Positions 11,800 through 22,618 of a DNA stretch of 64,000 nucleotides are shown here, in pieces; the first letter of the stretch is position 1; every line of letters starts with the position of its first letter. This DNA is from Canna indica. Its lineage: Eukaryota > Streptophyta > Magnoliopsida > Zingiberales > Cannaceae. Where the stretch lies: contig CP136897.1 of NCBI GenBank assembly GCA_034359265.1, forward strand, positions 38,055,501 through 38,119,500, read 5' to 3'. The notes under the pieces were generated by a model that worked only from the letters and a program-made list of their open reading frames with translations, did not search any database and was not told the DNA's origin. Made by a program: the position numbers and the translations under genes.

Positions 11800-11918
11800 G
11801 GGTGCGATCATGCCAGCACTAACGCACCGGATCCGATCAGAACTCCGAAGTTAAGCGTGCTTGGGCGAGAGTAGTACTAGGATGGGTGACCTCCTGGGAA
11901 GTCCTCATGTTGCACTTT
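11800..11918 (+). rRNA. 5S rRNA: 5S ribosomal RNA, unit 25
   Basis: Full length. Twin of unit 18: gatcatgccagc, gatccgatcag, gacctcctggg and cctcatg, but with normal gaactccg. Confidence 0.96.
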
Positions 11919-12273
11919 TTTTTTTTAACCTATTTGAGTGCATGACGAGCTCATTTTTTTTACCAATCTTTCAAACCAAACGTTAAGGACGGACGACGTC
12001 GTCGCCATAAATTTTTGGCTGTCGATCGCCCGCCGCAACCTCTACGACCGGCTCGATCGACCAACCGACCCGAAAAATTAAAATTTGTAAATAAATAAGA
12101 AAAATAACATTTCAATTATTATTTTTCGTTTAAAACGGACGTAACTCCGTGCATTATTGTCCGATTTCAGCTTTTCACGTGGCGTTGAATGGCGCGCGAA
12201 GAGAGGAAGAAAATGACCCCGAGTTGTCCCTCGGACGCTCACCCTTATTAGCCGACGATCAGAAGTGCATGAC

Positions 12274-12392
12274 GGGTGCGATCATACTAGTACTAACGCA
12301 CCGGATCCCATCAGAACTCCGAAGTGAAGCGTGCTTGCGCGATAGTGGTACTAGGATGGGTGACCACTTGGGAAGTCCTCATGTTGCACCTT
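12274..12392 (+). rRNA. 5S rRNA: 5S ribosomal RNA, unit 26
   Basis: Full length. Twin of unit 19: atactagtac, gaagtgaag, cttgcgcgatagtgg, gaccacttggg and cctcatg. Confidence 0.95.
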
Positions 12393-12746
12393 TTTTTTTT
12401 AACCTATTTGAGTGCATGACGAGCTCATTTTTTTTACCAATCTTTCTAACCAAACGTTAAGGACGGACGACGTCGTCGCCATAAAATTTGGCTGTCGATC
12501 GCCCTCCGCAACCTCTACGACCGGCTCGATCGACCAACCGACCTGAAAAATTAAAATTTGTAAATAAATAAGAAAAATAACATTTCAATTATTATTTTTC
12601 GTTTAAAACGGACGTAACTCCGTGCATTATTGTCCGATTTCAGCTTTTCACGTGGCGCTGAAAGGCGCGCGAAGAGAGGAAGAAAATGACCCCGAGTTGT
12701 CCCTCGGACGCTCACCCTTATTAGCCAACGATCAGAAGTGCATGAC

Positions 12747-12865
12747 GGGTGCGATCATACTAGTACTAACGCACCGGATCCCATCAGAACTCCGAAGTGA
12801 AGCGTGCTTGCGCGAGAGTGGTACTAGGATGGGTGACCCCTTGGGAAGTCCTCGTGTTGCACTTT
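12747..12865 (+). rRNA. 5S rRNA: 5S ribosomal RNA, unit 27
   Basis: Full length. gtgaag plus cttgcgcgagagtgg subfamily, with ccccttggg and cctcgtg. An extra unit in this copy of the 7-14 kb duplicated block. Confidence 0.96.
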
Positions 12866-13231
12866 TTTTTTTACTACCTATTTGATTGCACAACGAGATC
12901 ATTTTTTTACCAATCTTTCTAACCAAACGTTAAGGATGGACGACGTCGTCGCCATAAATCTTGGCTGTCGATCGTCCGCGCGGGGCCCGCCGCAACCTCT
13001 ACGGCAGGCTCGATCGAGCAACCGACCCGAAAAATTAAAATTTGTAAATAAATAAGAAAAATAACATTGCAATTATTATTTTTCGTTTAAAACATGCGTA
13101 ACTTCGTGCATTATTGTCCGATTTCAGCTTTTGACGTGGCGCTGAAAGGCGCGCGAAGAGATGAAGAAAATGACCCCCGAACTCTCCCACGGACGCTCAC
13201 CTTTATTAGCCGACGATCAGAAGTGCATGAC

Positions 13232-13350
13232 GGGTGCGATCATATGAGCACTAACGCACCAGATCCCATCAGAACTTCGAAGTTAAGCGTGCTTGTGCGA
13301 GAGTAGTACTAGGATGGGTAACCCCCTGGGAAGTCCTCGCGTTGCACCTT
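13232..13350 (+). rRNA. 5S rRNA: 5S ribosomal RNA, unit 28
   Basis: Full length. Twin of unit 20 (cttgtgcgag, gggtaacc, cctcgcg), with atatgagc and gcaccagatccc. Confidence 0.96.
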
Positions 13351-13717
13351 TTTTTTTACTACCTATTTGATTGCACGACGAGATCGTTTTTTTTACCAAT
13401 CTTTCTAACCAAACGTTAAAGACGGACGACGTCGTCAATATAAAATTTGGCTGTCGATCGCCCGCGCGGGGCCCGCCGCAAACACTACGGCCGGCTCCAT
13501 CGACCAACCGACCCGAAAAATTAAAATTTGTAAATAAATAAGAAAAATAACATTTCAATTATTATTTTTCGTTTAAAACAGGCGTAACTCCGTGCATTAT
13601 TGTCCGATTTCAGCTGTTCACGTGGCGCTGAAAGGCGCGCGAAGAGATGAAGAAAATGACCCCCGAACTCTCCCTCGGACGCTCACCCTTATTAGCCGAC
13701 GATCAGAAGTGCATAAC

Positions 13718-13836
13718 GGGTGTGATCATACTAGTACTAACGCACCGGATCCCATCAGAACTCCGAAGTGAAGCGTGCTTGCGCGAGAGTGGTACTAGGA
13801 TGGGTGACCCCTTGGGAAGTCCTCGTGTTGCACTTT
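13718..13836 (+). rRNA. 5S rRNA: 5S ribosomal RNA, unit 29
   Basis: Full length. Starts gggtgtgatcatactagtac and has gtgaag, cttgcgcgagagtgg. The upstream spacer matches that of unit 21 but the gene matches unit 27, so it is probably a recombinant unit. Confidence 0.95.
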
Positions 13837-14201
13837 TTTTTTTACTACCTATTTGATTGCACAACGAGATCATTTTTTTACCAATCTTTCTAACCAAACG
13901 TTAAAGACGGACGACGTCGTCGCCATAAAATTTGGCTGTCGATCGCACGCGCGGGGCTCGCCGCAAACTCTACGGCCGGCTCCATCGACCAACCGACCCA
14001 AAAAATTAAAATTTGTAAATAAATAAGAAAAATAACATTTCAATTATTATTTTTCGTTTAAAACAGCCGTAACTCCGTGCATTATTGTCCGATTTTAGCT
14101 TTTCACGTGGCGCTGAAAGGCGCGCGAAGAGACGAAGAAAATGACCCCGAGCTGTCCCTCGGACGCTCACCCTTATTAGCGGACGATCAGAAGTGCATGA
14201 C

Positions 14202-14320
14202 GGGTGCGATCATATCAACACTAACGCACCGGATCCCATCAGAACTTTGAAGTTAACTGTGCTTGTGCGAGAGTAGTACTAGGATGGGTGACCCCCTGGG
14301 AAGTCCTCGTGTTGCACTTG
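14202..14320 (+). rRNA. 5S rRNA: 5S ribosomal RNA, unit 30
   Basis: Full length. Has atatcaacac as in unit 22, actttgaagttaactgtg and cttgtgcgag. T-tract altered (cttgtcttttt), which may terminate poorly. Confidence 0.95.
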
Positions 14321-14765
14321 TCTTTTTACAACCTATTTGATTGCACGACGAGATTATTTTTTTTGCCAATTTTTCTAACCAAACGTTAAGGACGGACGAC
14401 GTAGTCGCCATAAAATTTGGCTGTCGATCGCCCGCGCGGGTCCCGCCGCAACCTCTACGGCAGGCTCGATCGACCAACCGACCCGAAAAATTAACATTTG
14501 TAAATAAATAAGGAAAATAACATTTCAATTATTATTTTTCGTTTAAAACGGGCGTAACTCCGTGCATTATTATCCGATTTCAGCTTTTCACGTGGCGCTG
14601 AAAGGCGCGCGAAGAGACGAAGAAAATGACCCCGAGCTGTTCCTCGGACGCTCACCCTTATTAGCCGACGATCAGAAGTGCATGATGGGTGCGATCATAC
14701 CAGCACTAACGCACCGGATCCCATCAGAACTCCGAAGTTAAGTGTGCTTGGGCGAGAGTAGTATT

Positions 14766-14773
14766 AGGATGGG
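14766..14773 (+). repeat. Left target-site duplication
   Basis: aggatggg, part of the 5S C box, directly before the transposon. Confidence 0.93.
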
Positions 14774-14880
14774 TAGGGGTGAGCAAACTTTACCGATTCA
14801 CCGAAACCGAACCAAAACCGACCGAACCGAAACTGATTTAACCGAACCGAATTAACCGAATTAACCGATGCTCACCCCTA
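14774..14880. mobile_element. 107-bp non-autonomous hAT-type MITE
   Basis: Perfect 12-bp terminal inverted repeats: taggggtgagca at 14774-14785 and tgctcaccccta at 14869-14880. An 8-bp target-site duplication aggatggg flanks it (14766-14773 and 14881-14888). The 8-bp duplication and the TA(G)GGGTG-like end are typical of the hAT superfamily in plants. The interior has no coding capacity and is built from accga/accgaa/attaaccga motifs. It would need transposase from elsewhere. Orientation cannot be assigned. Confidence 0.93.
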
Positions 14881-14888
14881 AGGATGGG
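14881..14888 (+). repeat. Right target-site duplication
   Basis: Second copy of aggatggg, directly after the transposon. The two copies are identical, so the insertion is fairly recent. Confidence 0.93.
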
Positions 14889-15273
14889 TGACCCCCTCGG
14901 AAGTCCTCGTGTTGCACCTTTTTTTTTAACCTATTTGATTGCATGACGAGATCATTTTTTTTACCAATCTTTCTAACCAAACGTTAAGGACGGACGACGT
15001 CGTCGCCATAAAATTTGGCTGTCGATCACCCGCCGCAACCTCTACAGCCGGCTCGATCGACCAACCGACCCGAAAAATTAAAATTTGTAAATAAATAAGA
15101 AAAATAACATTTCAATTATTATTTTTCGTTTAAAACGGGCGTAACTCCGTGCATTATTGTTCGATTTCAGCTTTTCACGTGGCGCTGAAAGGCGCGCGAA
15201 GAGAGGAAGAAAATGACCCCGAGTTGTCCCTCGGACGCTCACCCATATTAGCCGACGATCAGAAGTGCATGAC

Positions 15274-15392
15274 GGGTGTGATCATACTAGCACTAACGCA
15301 CCGGATCCCATCAGAACTCCGAAGTGAAGCGTGCTTGCGCGAGAGTGGTACTAGGATGGGTGACCCCTTGGGAAGTCCTCGTGTTGCACCTT
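15274..15392 (+). rRNA. 5S rRNA: 5S ribosomal RNA, unit 32
   Basis: Full length. gtgaag plus cttgcgcgagagtgg subfamily. Starts gggtgtgatcatactagc. TATA-like element is atattag. Confidence 0.96.
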
Positions 15393-15759
15393 TTTTTTTA
15401 CTACCTATTTGATTGCACGACGAGATCATTTTTTTTACCAATCTTTCTAACCAAACGTTAAGGACGGACGACGTCGTCGCTATAAATCTTGGCTGTCGAT
15501 CGCCCGCGCGGGGCCCGCCGCAACCTCTACGGAAGGCTCGATCGAGCAACCGACCCGAAAAATTAAAATTTGTAAATAAATAAGGAAAATAACATTTCAA
15601 TTATTATTTTTCGTTTAAAACGGGCGTAACTCCGTGCATTATTGTCCGATTTCAGCTTTTCACGTGGCGCTGAAAGGCGCGCAAAGAGACGAAGAAAATG
15701 ACCCCCGAACTATCCCTCGGACGCTCACCATTATTAGCCGACGATTAGAAGTGCATGAC

Positions 15760-15878
15760 GGGTGCTATCATACTAGCACTAACGCACCAGATCGCATCAG
15801 AACTCCGAAGTGAAGCGTGCTTCCGCGAGAGTGGTACTAGGATGGGTGACCCCTTGGGAAGTCCTCGTGTTGCACCTT
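15760..15878 (+). rRNA. 5S rRNA: 5S ribosomal RNA, unit 33
   Basis: Full length. Has gggtgctatc, gcaccagatcgcatcag, gtgaag and cttccgcgagagtgg. Several changes fall in the control region. Confidence 0.95.
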
Positions 15879-16244
15879 TTTTTTTTCTACCTATTTGATT
15901 GCACGACGAGATCATTTTTTTACCAATCTTTCTAACCAAACGTTAACGACGGACGACGTCGTCGCCATAAATCTTGGCTGTCGATCGCCCGCACGGGGCC
16001 CGCCGCAACCACTACGGCCGGCTAGATCGACCAACAAACCCGAAAAATTAAAATTTGTAAATAAATAAGAAAAATAACATTTCAATTATTATTTTTCGTT
16101 TAAAACGGGCGTAACTCCGTGCATCATTGTCCGATTTCAGCTTTTCACGTGGCGCTGAAAGGCGCCCAAAGAGACGAAGAAAATGACCCCCGAACTCTCC
16201 CTCGGACGCTCACCCTTATTAGCCGATGATCAGAAGGGCATATT

Positions 16245-16340
16245 CGGTGCGATCATACTAGCACTAATGCACCGGATCCCATTAGAACTCCGAAGTTAAG
16301 CGTGCTTGGGCGAGAGTAGTACTAGGATGGGTGACCCCTT
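16245..16340 (+). pseudogene. 5S rRNA: 5S rRNA gene lacking its 3' end (first twin)
   Basis: Starts cggtgcgatc and stays collinear to gggtgacccctt, then runs straight into the T-tract and ttacttcctattt. About 21-24 nt (gggaagtcctcg through gttgcacc) are missing. A, IE and C boxes and the terminator remain, so a shortened RNA could be made, but without the 3' strand of helices I and V it should not assemble. Confidence 0.95.
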
Positions 16341-16707
16341 TTTTTTTACTTCCTATTTGATTGCACGACGAGATCATTTTTTTTACCAATCTTTCTAACC
16401 AAACGTTAAGGACGGACGACGTCGTCGCCATAAATCTTGGCTGTCGATCGCCCGCGCGGGGCCCGCCGCAACCTCTACGGCCAGCTCGATCGACCAACCG
16501 ACCCGAAAAATTAAAATTTGTAAATAAATAAGAAAAATAACAATTCAATTATTATTTTTCGTTTAAAACGGGCGTAACTCCGTGCATTATTGTCCGATTT
16601 CAGCTTTTCACGTGGCGCTGAAAGGCGCCCAAAGAGACGAAGAAAATGACCCCCGAACTCTCCCTCGGACGCTCACCCTTATTAGCCGATGATCAGAAGG
16701 GCATATT

Positions 16708-16803
16708 CGGTGCGATCATACTAGCACTAATGCACCGGATCCCATTAGAACTCCGAAGTTAAGCGTGCTTGGGCGAGAGTAGTACTAGGATGGGTGACCC
16801 CTT
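16708..16803 (+). pseudogene. 5S rRNA: 5S rRNA gene lacking its 3' end (second twin)
   Basis: The same truncation and the same cggtgcgatc, aatgcacc and ccattagaac changes as the preceding gene, 463 bp downstream. The defect was copied with the gene. The spacer after this twin is of a different type (gacataaaatttggctttcg). Confidence 0.95.
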
Positions 16804-17170
16804 TTTTTTTACTTCCTATTTGATTGCACGACGAGATCATTTTTTTTACCAATCTTTCTAACCAAACGTTAAGGACGGATGACGTCGTCGACATAAAATT
16901 TGGCTTTCGATCGTCCGTGCGGGGCCCGCCGAAAACTCTACGGCCGGCTCGATCGACCAACTGACCCGAAAAATTAAAATTTGTAAATAAATAAGAAAAA
17001 TAACATTTCAATTATTATTTTTTGTTTAAAACGGCCGTAACTCCGTGCATTATTGTCCGATTTTAGCTTTTTACGTGGCGCTAAAAGGAGCGCAAAGAGA
17101 CGAAGAAAATGACCCCCGAACTCTCCCTCGGACGCTCACCCTTATTAGCCGACGATTAGAAGTGCATGAC

Positions 17171-17289
17171 GGGTGCGATCATACTAGCACTAACGCACCG
17201 GATCCCATCAGAACTTCGAAGTTCAGCGTGCTTGCGCGAGAGTGGTACTAGGATGGGTGACCCCTTGGGAAGTCCTCGTGTTGCACCTT
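17171..17289 (+). rRNA. 5S rRNA: 5S ribosomal RNA, unit 36
   Basis: Full length. Has atactagc, cttcgaagttcagcg and cttgcgcgagagtgg. Confidence 0.96.
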
Positions 17290-17655
17290 TTTTTTTACTA
17301 CCTATTTGATTGCACGACGAGATCATTTTTTTTACCAATCTTTCTAAACAAACGTTAAGGACGGACGACGTCGTCGCCATAAAATTTGGCTGTCGATCGC
17401 CCGCGCGGGGCCTGCCGCAACCTCTACGGCCGGCTCGATCGACCAACGAACTCGAAAAATTAAAATTTGTAAATAAATAAGAAAAATAACATTTCAATTA
17501 TTATTTTTCGTTTAAAACGGGCGTAACTCCGTGCATTATTGTCCGATTTCAGCTTTTCACGTGGCGCTGAAATGCGCGCGAAGAGACGAAGAAAATGACC
17601 CCGAGTTGTTCCTTGGACGCTCACCCTTATTAGCCGACGATCAGAAGTGCATGAC

Positions 17656-17774
17656 GGGTGCGATCATACTAGCACTAACGCACCGGATCCCATCAGAACT
17701 CCGAAGATAAGCGTGCTTAGGCGAGAGTAGTACTAGGATGGGTGACCCCTTGGGAAGTCCTCGTGTTGCACCTT
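17656..17774 (+). rRNA. 5S rRNA: 5S ribosomal RNA, unit 37
   Basis: Full length. A box reads gaagataagcgtgc and cttaggcgag; otherwise near consensus. Confidence 0.96.
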
Positions 17775-18142
17775 TTTTTTTACTACCTATTTGATTGCAC
17801 GACGTGATCATTTTTTTTACCAATCTTTCTAACCAAACGTTAAGGACGGACGACGTCGTCGACATAAAATTTGGCTGTCGATCGCCCACGCGGGGCTCGC
17901 CGCAACCTCTACGGCCGGCTCGATCGACCAACCAACCCGAAAAATTATAATTTGTAAATAAATAAGAAAAATAACATTTCAATTATTATTTTTCATTTAA
18001 AACGAGCGTAACTCCGTGCATTATTGTCCGATTTCAGCTTTTCACGTGGCGCTGAAAGGCGCCCAAAATAGACGAAGAAAATGACCCCCGAAATCTCCCT
18101 CGGACGCTCACCCTTATTAGCCGATGATCAGAAGGGCATATT

Positions 18143-18261
18143 CGGTGCGATCATACTAGCACTAATGCACCGGATCCCATTAGAACTCCTAAGTTAAGCG
18201 TGCTTGGGCGAGAGTAGTACTAGGATGGGTGACCCCTTGGGAAGTCCTCGTGTTGCACCTT
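18143..18261 (+). rRNA. 5S rRNA: 5S ribosomal RNA, unit 38
   Basis: Full length. Shares upstream agggcatattc, cggtgcgatc, aatgcacc, ccattagaac and the following spacer (ccagctcg, acaattcaatt) with the truncated gene at 16245, but keeps a normal 3' end. It represents the intact ancestor type. Confidence 0.96.
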
Positions 18262-18627
18262 TTTTTTACTTCCTATTTCATTGCACGACGAGATCATTTT
18301 TTTTACCAATCTTTCTAACCAAACGTTAAGGACAGACGACGTCGTCGCCATAAATCTTGGCTGTCGATCGCCCGCGCGGGGCCCGCCGCAACCTCTACGG
18401 CCAGCTCGATCGACCAACCGACCCGAAAAATTAAAATTTGTAAATAAATAAGAAAAATAACAATTCAATTATTATTTTTCGTTTAAAACGGGCGTAACTC
18501 CGTGCATTATTGTCTGATTTCAGCTTTTCACGTGGCGCTGAAAGGCGCGCGAAGAGACAAAGAAAATGACCCCCGAACTCTCCCTCGGACGCTCACCCTT
18601 ATTAGCCGACGATCAGAAGAGCATGAC

Positions 18628-18746
18628 GGGTGCGATCATACCAGCACTAACGCACCGGATCCCATCAGAACTACGAAGTTAAGCATGGTTGGGCGAGAGT
18701 AGTACTCGGATGGGTGACCCCCTGGGAAGTCCTCGTGTTGCACCTA
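18628..18746 (+). rRNA. 5S rRNA: 5S ribosomal RNA, unit 39
   Basis: Full length. Has gaactacgaagttaagcatg, gttgggcgag and actcggatggg. Confidence 0.96.
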
Positions 18747-19111
18747 TTTTTTTACTACCTATTTGATTGAACGACGAGATCATTTTTTTTACCAATCTTT
18801 CTAACCAAACGATAAGGACGGACGACATCGTCGCCATAAAATTTGGCTGTCGATCGCTCGCGCGGGGCCCGCCGCAAACTCTACGGCCGGTTCGATCGAC
18901 CAACCGACCCGAAAAATTAAAATTTGTAAATAAATAAGAAAAATAACATTTCAATTATTATTTTTCGTTTAAAACGGGCGTAACTCCGTGCATTATTGTC
19001 AGATTTCAGCTTTTCACGTGGCGCTGAAAGGCGCGCAAAGAGACGAAGAAAATGACCCCGAGCTGCCCTCGGATGCTCACCCTTATTAGCCGACGATCAG
19101 AGGTGCATGAC

Positions 19112-19230
19112 GGGTGTTATCATACCAGCACTAACGCACCGTATCCCATCAGAACTCCGAAGTTAAGCGTGCTTGGGCGAGAGTAGTACTAGGATGGGTG
19201 ACCCCTTGGGAAGTCCTCGTGTTGCACTTT
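19112..19230 (+). rRNA. 5S rRNA: 5S ribosomal RNA, unit 40
   Basis: Full length. Starts gggtgttatc; has gcaccgtatccc. First of three related copies (also 24437 and 26857), each introducing the same run of following units. Confidence 0.97.
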
Positions 19231-19595
19231 TTTTTTTACTACCTATTTGATTGCACGACGAGATCATTTTTTTACCAATCTTTCTAACCAAACGTTAAGG
19301 ACGGACGACGTCGTCGACATAAAATTTGGCTGTCGATCGCCCGCGCGGGGCCCGCCGCAACCTCTACGGCCGGTTCGATCGACCAACCGACCCGAAAAAT
19401 TAAAATTTGTAAATAAATAAGAAAAATAACATTTCAATTATTATTTTTCGTTTAAAACGGGCGTAAATCCGTGCATTATTGTCCGATTTCAGCTTTTCAC
19501 GTGGCGCTAAAAGGCGCGCGAAGAGACGAAGAAAATGACCCCGAGCTATCCCTCGGACGCTCACCCTTATTAGCCGACGATCAGAAGTGCATGAC

Positions 19596-19714
19596 GGGTG
19601 CGATCATACCGGCACTAACGCACCGGATCCCATCAGAACTCCGAAGTTAAGCGTGCTTGGGCGAGAATAGTACTAGGATGGGTGACCCCTTGGGAAGTCC
19701 TCGTGTTGCACCTT
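19596..19714 (+). rRNA. 5S rRNA: 5S ribosomal RNA, unit 41 (W type)
   Basis: Full length. Has ataccggc and gcgagaatag. Followed by the marker spacer with ccctccgcaacc and gatggacccacc, also seen after 24921, 27341 and 30729. Confidence 0.97.
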
Positions 19715-20080
19715 TTTTTTTACTACCTATTTGATTGCACGACGAGATCATTTTTTTTACCAATCTTTCTAACCAAACGTTAAGGACGGACGACGTCGTC
19801 GACATAAAATTTGGCTTTCGATCGCCCGCGCGGGGCCCTCCGCAACCTCTACGGCCGACTCGATGGACCCACCGACCCGAAAAATTAAAATTTGTAAATA
19901 AATAAGAAAAATAACATTTCAATTATTATTTTTCGTTTAAAATGGGCGTAACTCCGTGCATTATTGTCCGATTTCAGCTTTTCACGTGGCGCCAAAAGGC
20001 ACACGAAGAGACGAAGAAAATGACCCCGAGCTATCCCACGAACGTTCACCCTTATTAGCCGACGATCAGAAGGGCGTGAC

Positions 20081-20199
20081 GGGTGCGATCATACCAGCAC
20101 TAACGCACCGGATCCCATCAGAACTTCGAAGTTAAGCGTGCTGGGGCGAGAGTAGTACTAGGATGGGTGACCCCCTGGGAAGTCCTCGTGTTGCACTTT
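20081..20199 (+). rRNA. 5S rRNA: 5S ribosomal RNA, unit 42
   Basis: Full length. Only cttcgaag and gctggggcg differ. Upstream has agggcgtgac. Confidence 0.97.
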
Positions 20200-20562
20200 T
20201 TTTTTTACTACCTATTTGATTGCACGACGAGATCATTTTTTTACCAATCTTTCTAACCAAACGTTAAGGACGGACGACGTCGTCGACATAAAATTTGGCT
20301 GTCGATCGCCCGCGCGGGGCCCGCCGCGACCTCTACGACCGGCTCGATCGACCAACCGACCCGAAAAATTAAAATTTGTAAATAAATAAGAAAAATAACA
20401 TTTCAATTATTATTTTTCGTTTAAAACGGGCGTAACTCCGTGCATTATTGTCCGATTTCAGCTTTTCACGTGGCGCTGAAAGGCGCGAAGAGACGAAGAA
20501 AATGACCCCGAGCTATCCCTTGAACGCTCACCCTTATTAGCCGACGATCAGAAGTGCAGGAC

Positions 20563-20681
20563 GGGTGCGATCATACCAGCACTAACGCACCGGATCCCAT
20601 CAGAACTCTGAAGTTAAGCGTACTTGGGCGAGGGTAGTATTAGGATGGGTGACCCCCTGGGAAGTCCTCGTGTTGCACCTT
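20563..20681 (+). rRNA. 5S rRNA: 5S ribosomal RNA, unit 43 (L type)
   Basis: Full length. First of 14 L-type copies: ctctgaag (C47T), gcgtacttgg (G60A) and gcgagggtag (A71G). Two of the three changes lie in the A box and IE. This copy also has gtattagg. Confidence 0.97.
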
Positions 20682-21047
20682 TTTTTTTACTACCTATTTG
20701 ATTGCACGACGAGATCATTTTTTTTGCCAATCTTTCTAACCAAACGTTAAGGACGGACGACGTCGTCGACATAAAATTTGGCTGTCGATCGCCCGCGCGG
20801 GGCCAGCCGCAACCTCTACGGCCGGCTCGATCGACCAACCGACCCGAAAAATTAAAATTTGTCAATAAATAAGAAAAATAACATTTCAATTATTATTTTT
20901 CGTTTATAACGGGCGTAACTCCGTGCATTATTGTCCGATTTCAGCTTTTCACGTGGCGCTAAAAGGCGCGCGAAGAGACGAAGAAAATGACCCCGAGCTA
21001 TCACTCGGACGCTCACCCTTATTAGCCGACGATCAGAAGTGCATGAC

Positions 21048-21166
21048 GGGTGCGATCATACCAGCACTAACGCACCGGATCCCACCAGAACTCCGAAGTT
21101 AAGTGTGCTTGGGCGAGAGGAGTACTAGGATGGGTGACCCCCTGGGAAGTCCTCGTGTTGCACCTT
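21048..21166 (+). rRNA. 5S rRNA: 5S ribosomal RNA, unit 44 (F type)
   Basis: Full length. Has atcccaccag, gttaagtgtgc and gcgagaggagtac. The spacer starts tactaactattt instead of tactacctattt. Confidence 0.97.
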
Positions 21167-21530
21167 TTTTTTTACTAACTATTTGATTGCACGACGAGAT
21201 CATTTTTTTTACCAATCTTTCTAACCAAACGTTAAGGACAGACGACGTCGTCGACATAAAATTTGGCTCTCGATCGCCCACGCGGGGCCCGACGCAACCT
21301 CTACGACCGGCTCGATCGACCAACCGACCCGGAAAATTAAAATTTGTAAATAAATAAGAAAAATAAAGTTTCAAATATTATTTTTCGTTTAAAACGGGCG
21401 TAACTCCGTGCATTATTGTCCGATTTCAGCTTTTCACGTGGCGCTGAAAGGCGCGAAGAGACGAAGAAAATGACCCCGAGCTATCCCTTGAACGCTCACC
21501 CTTATTAGCCGACGATCAGAAGTGCAGGAC

Positions 21531-21649
21531 GGGTGCGATCATACCAGCACTAACGCACCGGATCCCATCAGAACTCTGAAGTTAAGCGTACTTGGGCGAG
21601 GGTAGTACTAGGATGGGTGACCCCCTGGGAAGTCCTCGTGTTGCACCTT
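21531..21649 (+). rRNA. 5S rRNA: 5S ribosomal RNA, unit 45 (L type)
   Basis: Full length, with the L-type trio of changes and a normal tactagg. Its spacer has one extra A (ccgcaaacctc). Confidence 0.97.
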
Positions 21650-22016
21650 TTTTTTTACTACCTATTTGATTGCACGACGAGATCATTTTTTTTACCAATC
21701 TTTCTAACCAAACGTTAAGGACGGACGACGTCGTCGACATAAAATTTGGCTGTCGATCGCCCGCGCGGGGCCAGCCGCAAACCTCTACGGCCGGCTCGAT
21801 CGACCAACCGACCCGAAAAATTAAAATTTGTCAATAAATAAGAAAAATAACATTTCAATTATTATTTTTCCTTTATAACGGGCGTAACTCCGTGCATTAT
21901 TGTCCGATTTCAGCTTTTCACGTGGCGCTAAAAGGCGCGCGAAGAGACGAAGAAAATGACCCCGAGCTATCACTCGGACGCTCACCCTTATTTGCCGACG
22001 ATCAGAAGTGCATGAT

Positions 22017-22135
22017 GGGTGCGATCATACCAGTACTAACGCACCGGATCCCATCAGAACTCCGAAGTTAAGCGTGCTTGGGCGAGAGTAGTACTAGTAT
22101 GGGTGACCCCCTGGGAAGTCCTCGTGTTGCACCTT
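22017..22135 (+). rRNA. 5S rRNA: 5S ribosomal RNA, unit 46 (F type)
   Basis: Full length. Has ataccagtac and actagtatggg in the C box. T at -1 and TATA-like element changed to ttatttg. Confidence 0.97.
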
Positions 22136-22499
22136 TTTTTTTACTAACTATTTGATTGCACGACGAGATCATTTTTTTTACCAATCTTTCTAACCAAACG
22201 TTAAGGACAGACGACGTCGTCGACATAAAATTTGGCTCTCGATCGCCCGCGCGGGACCCACCGCAACCTCTACGACCGGCTCGATCGACCAACCGACCCG
22301 AAAAATTAAAATTTGTAAATAAATAAGAAAAATAAAATTTCAAATATTATTTTTCGTTTAAAACGGGCGTAACTCCGTGCATTATTGTCTGATTTCAGCT
22401 TTTCACGTGGCGCTGAAAGGCGCGAAGAGACGAAGAAAATGACCCGGAGCTATCCCTTGAACGCTCACCCTTATTAGCCGACGATCAGAAGTGCAGGAC

Positions 22500-22618
22500 G
22501 GGTGCGATCATACCAGCACTAACGCACCGGATCCCATCAGAACTCTGAAGTTAAGCGTACTTGGGCGAGGGTAGTACTAGGATGGGTGACCCCCTGGGAA
22601 GTCCTCGTGTTGCACCTT
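22500..22618 (+). rRNA. 5S rRNA: 5S ribosomal RNA, unit 47 (L type)
   Basis: Full length L type. Preceded by gacccggagc and gcaggac. Confidence 0.97.

Larger units (their letters stand above)
7059..14600 (+). repeat. Duplicated seven- to eight-unit block (two copies, join near 10.77 kb)
   Basis: Genes at 8090, 8575 and 9049 recur at 11315, 11800 and 12274 (offset 3,225). Genes at 9533, 10019 and 10504 recur at 13232, 13718 and 14202 (offset 3,698-3,699). The second copy has gained the unit at 12747. Shared private changes (ggttgcgatc, gacctcc, atatcaacac, aacagccgtaac) support the match. Confidence 0.88.
14687..14920 (+). pseudogene. 5S rRNA: 5S rRNA gene split by a transposon
   Basis: Positions 1-87 of a 5S gene run to 14773. 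A 107-bp element follows at 14774-14880. The gene then resumes at 14881 after repeating the 8 bp aggatggg, and ends gttgcacctt at 14920. The insertion falls in the middle of the C box, so TFIIIA binding and the RNA fold should both be lost. Outside the insertion the copy is close to consensus (gttaagtg, gtattagg, ccccctcgg; T at -1), so it may have been intact before the hit. Confidence 0.96.

Noticed and set aside
14774..14880. Telomere-like or simple-sequence insertion (accgaa motifs)
   Set aside because: The motifs are irregular and are enclosed by perfect inverted ends and an 8-bp target duplication, which a simple repeat would not have.
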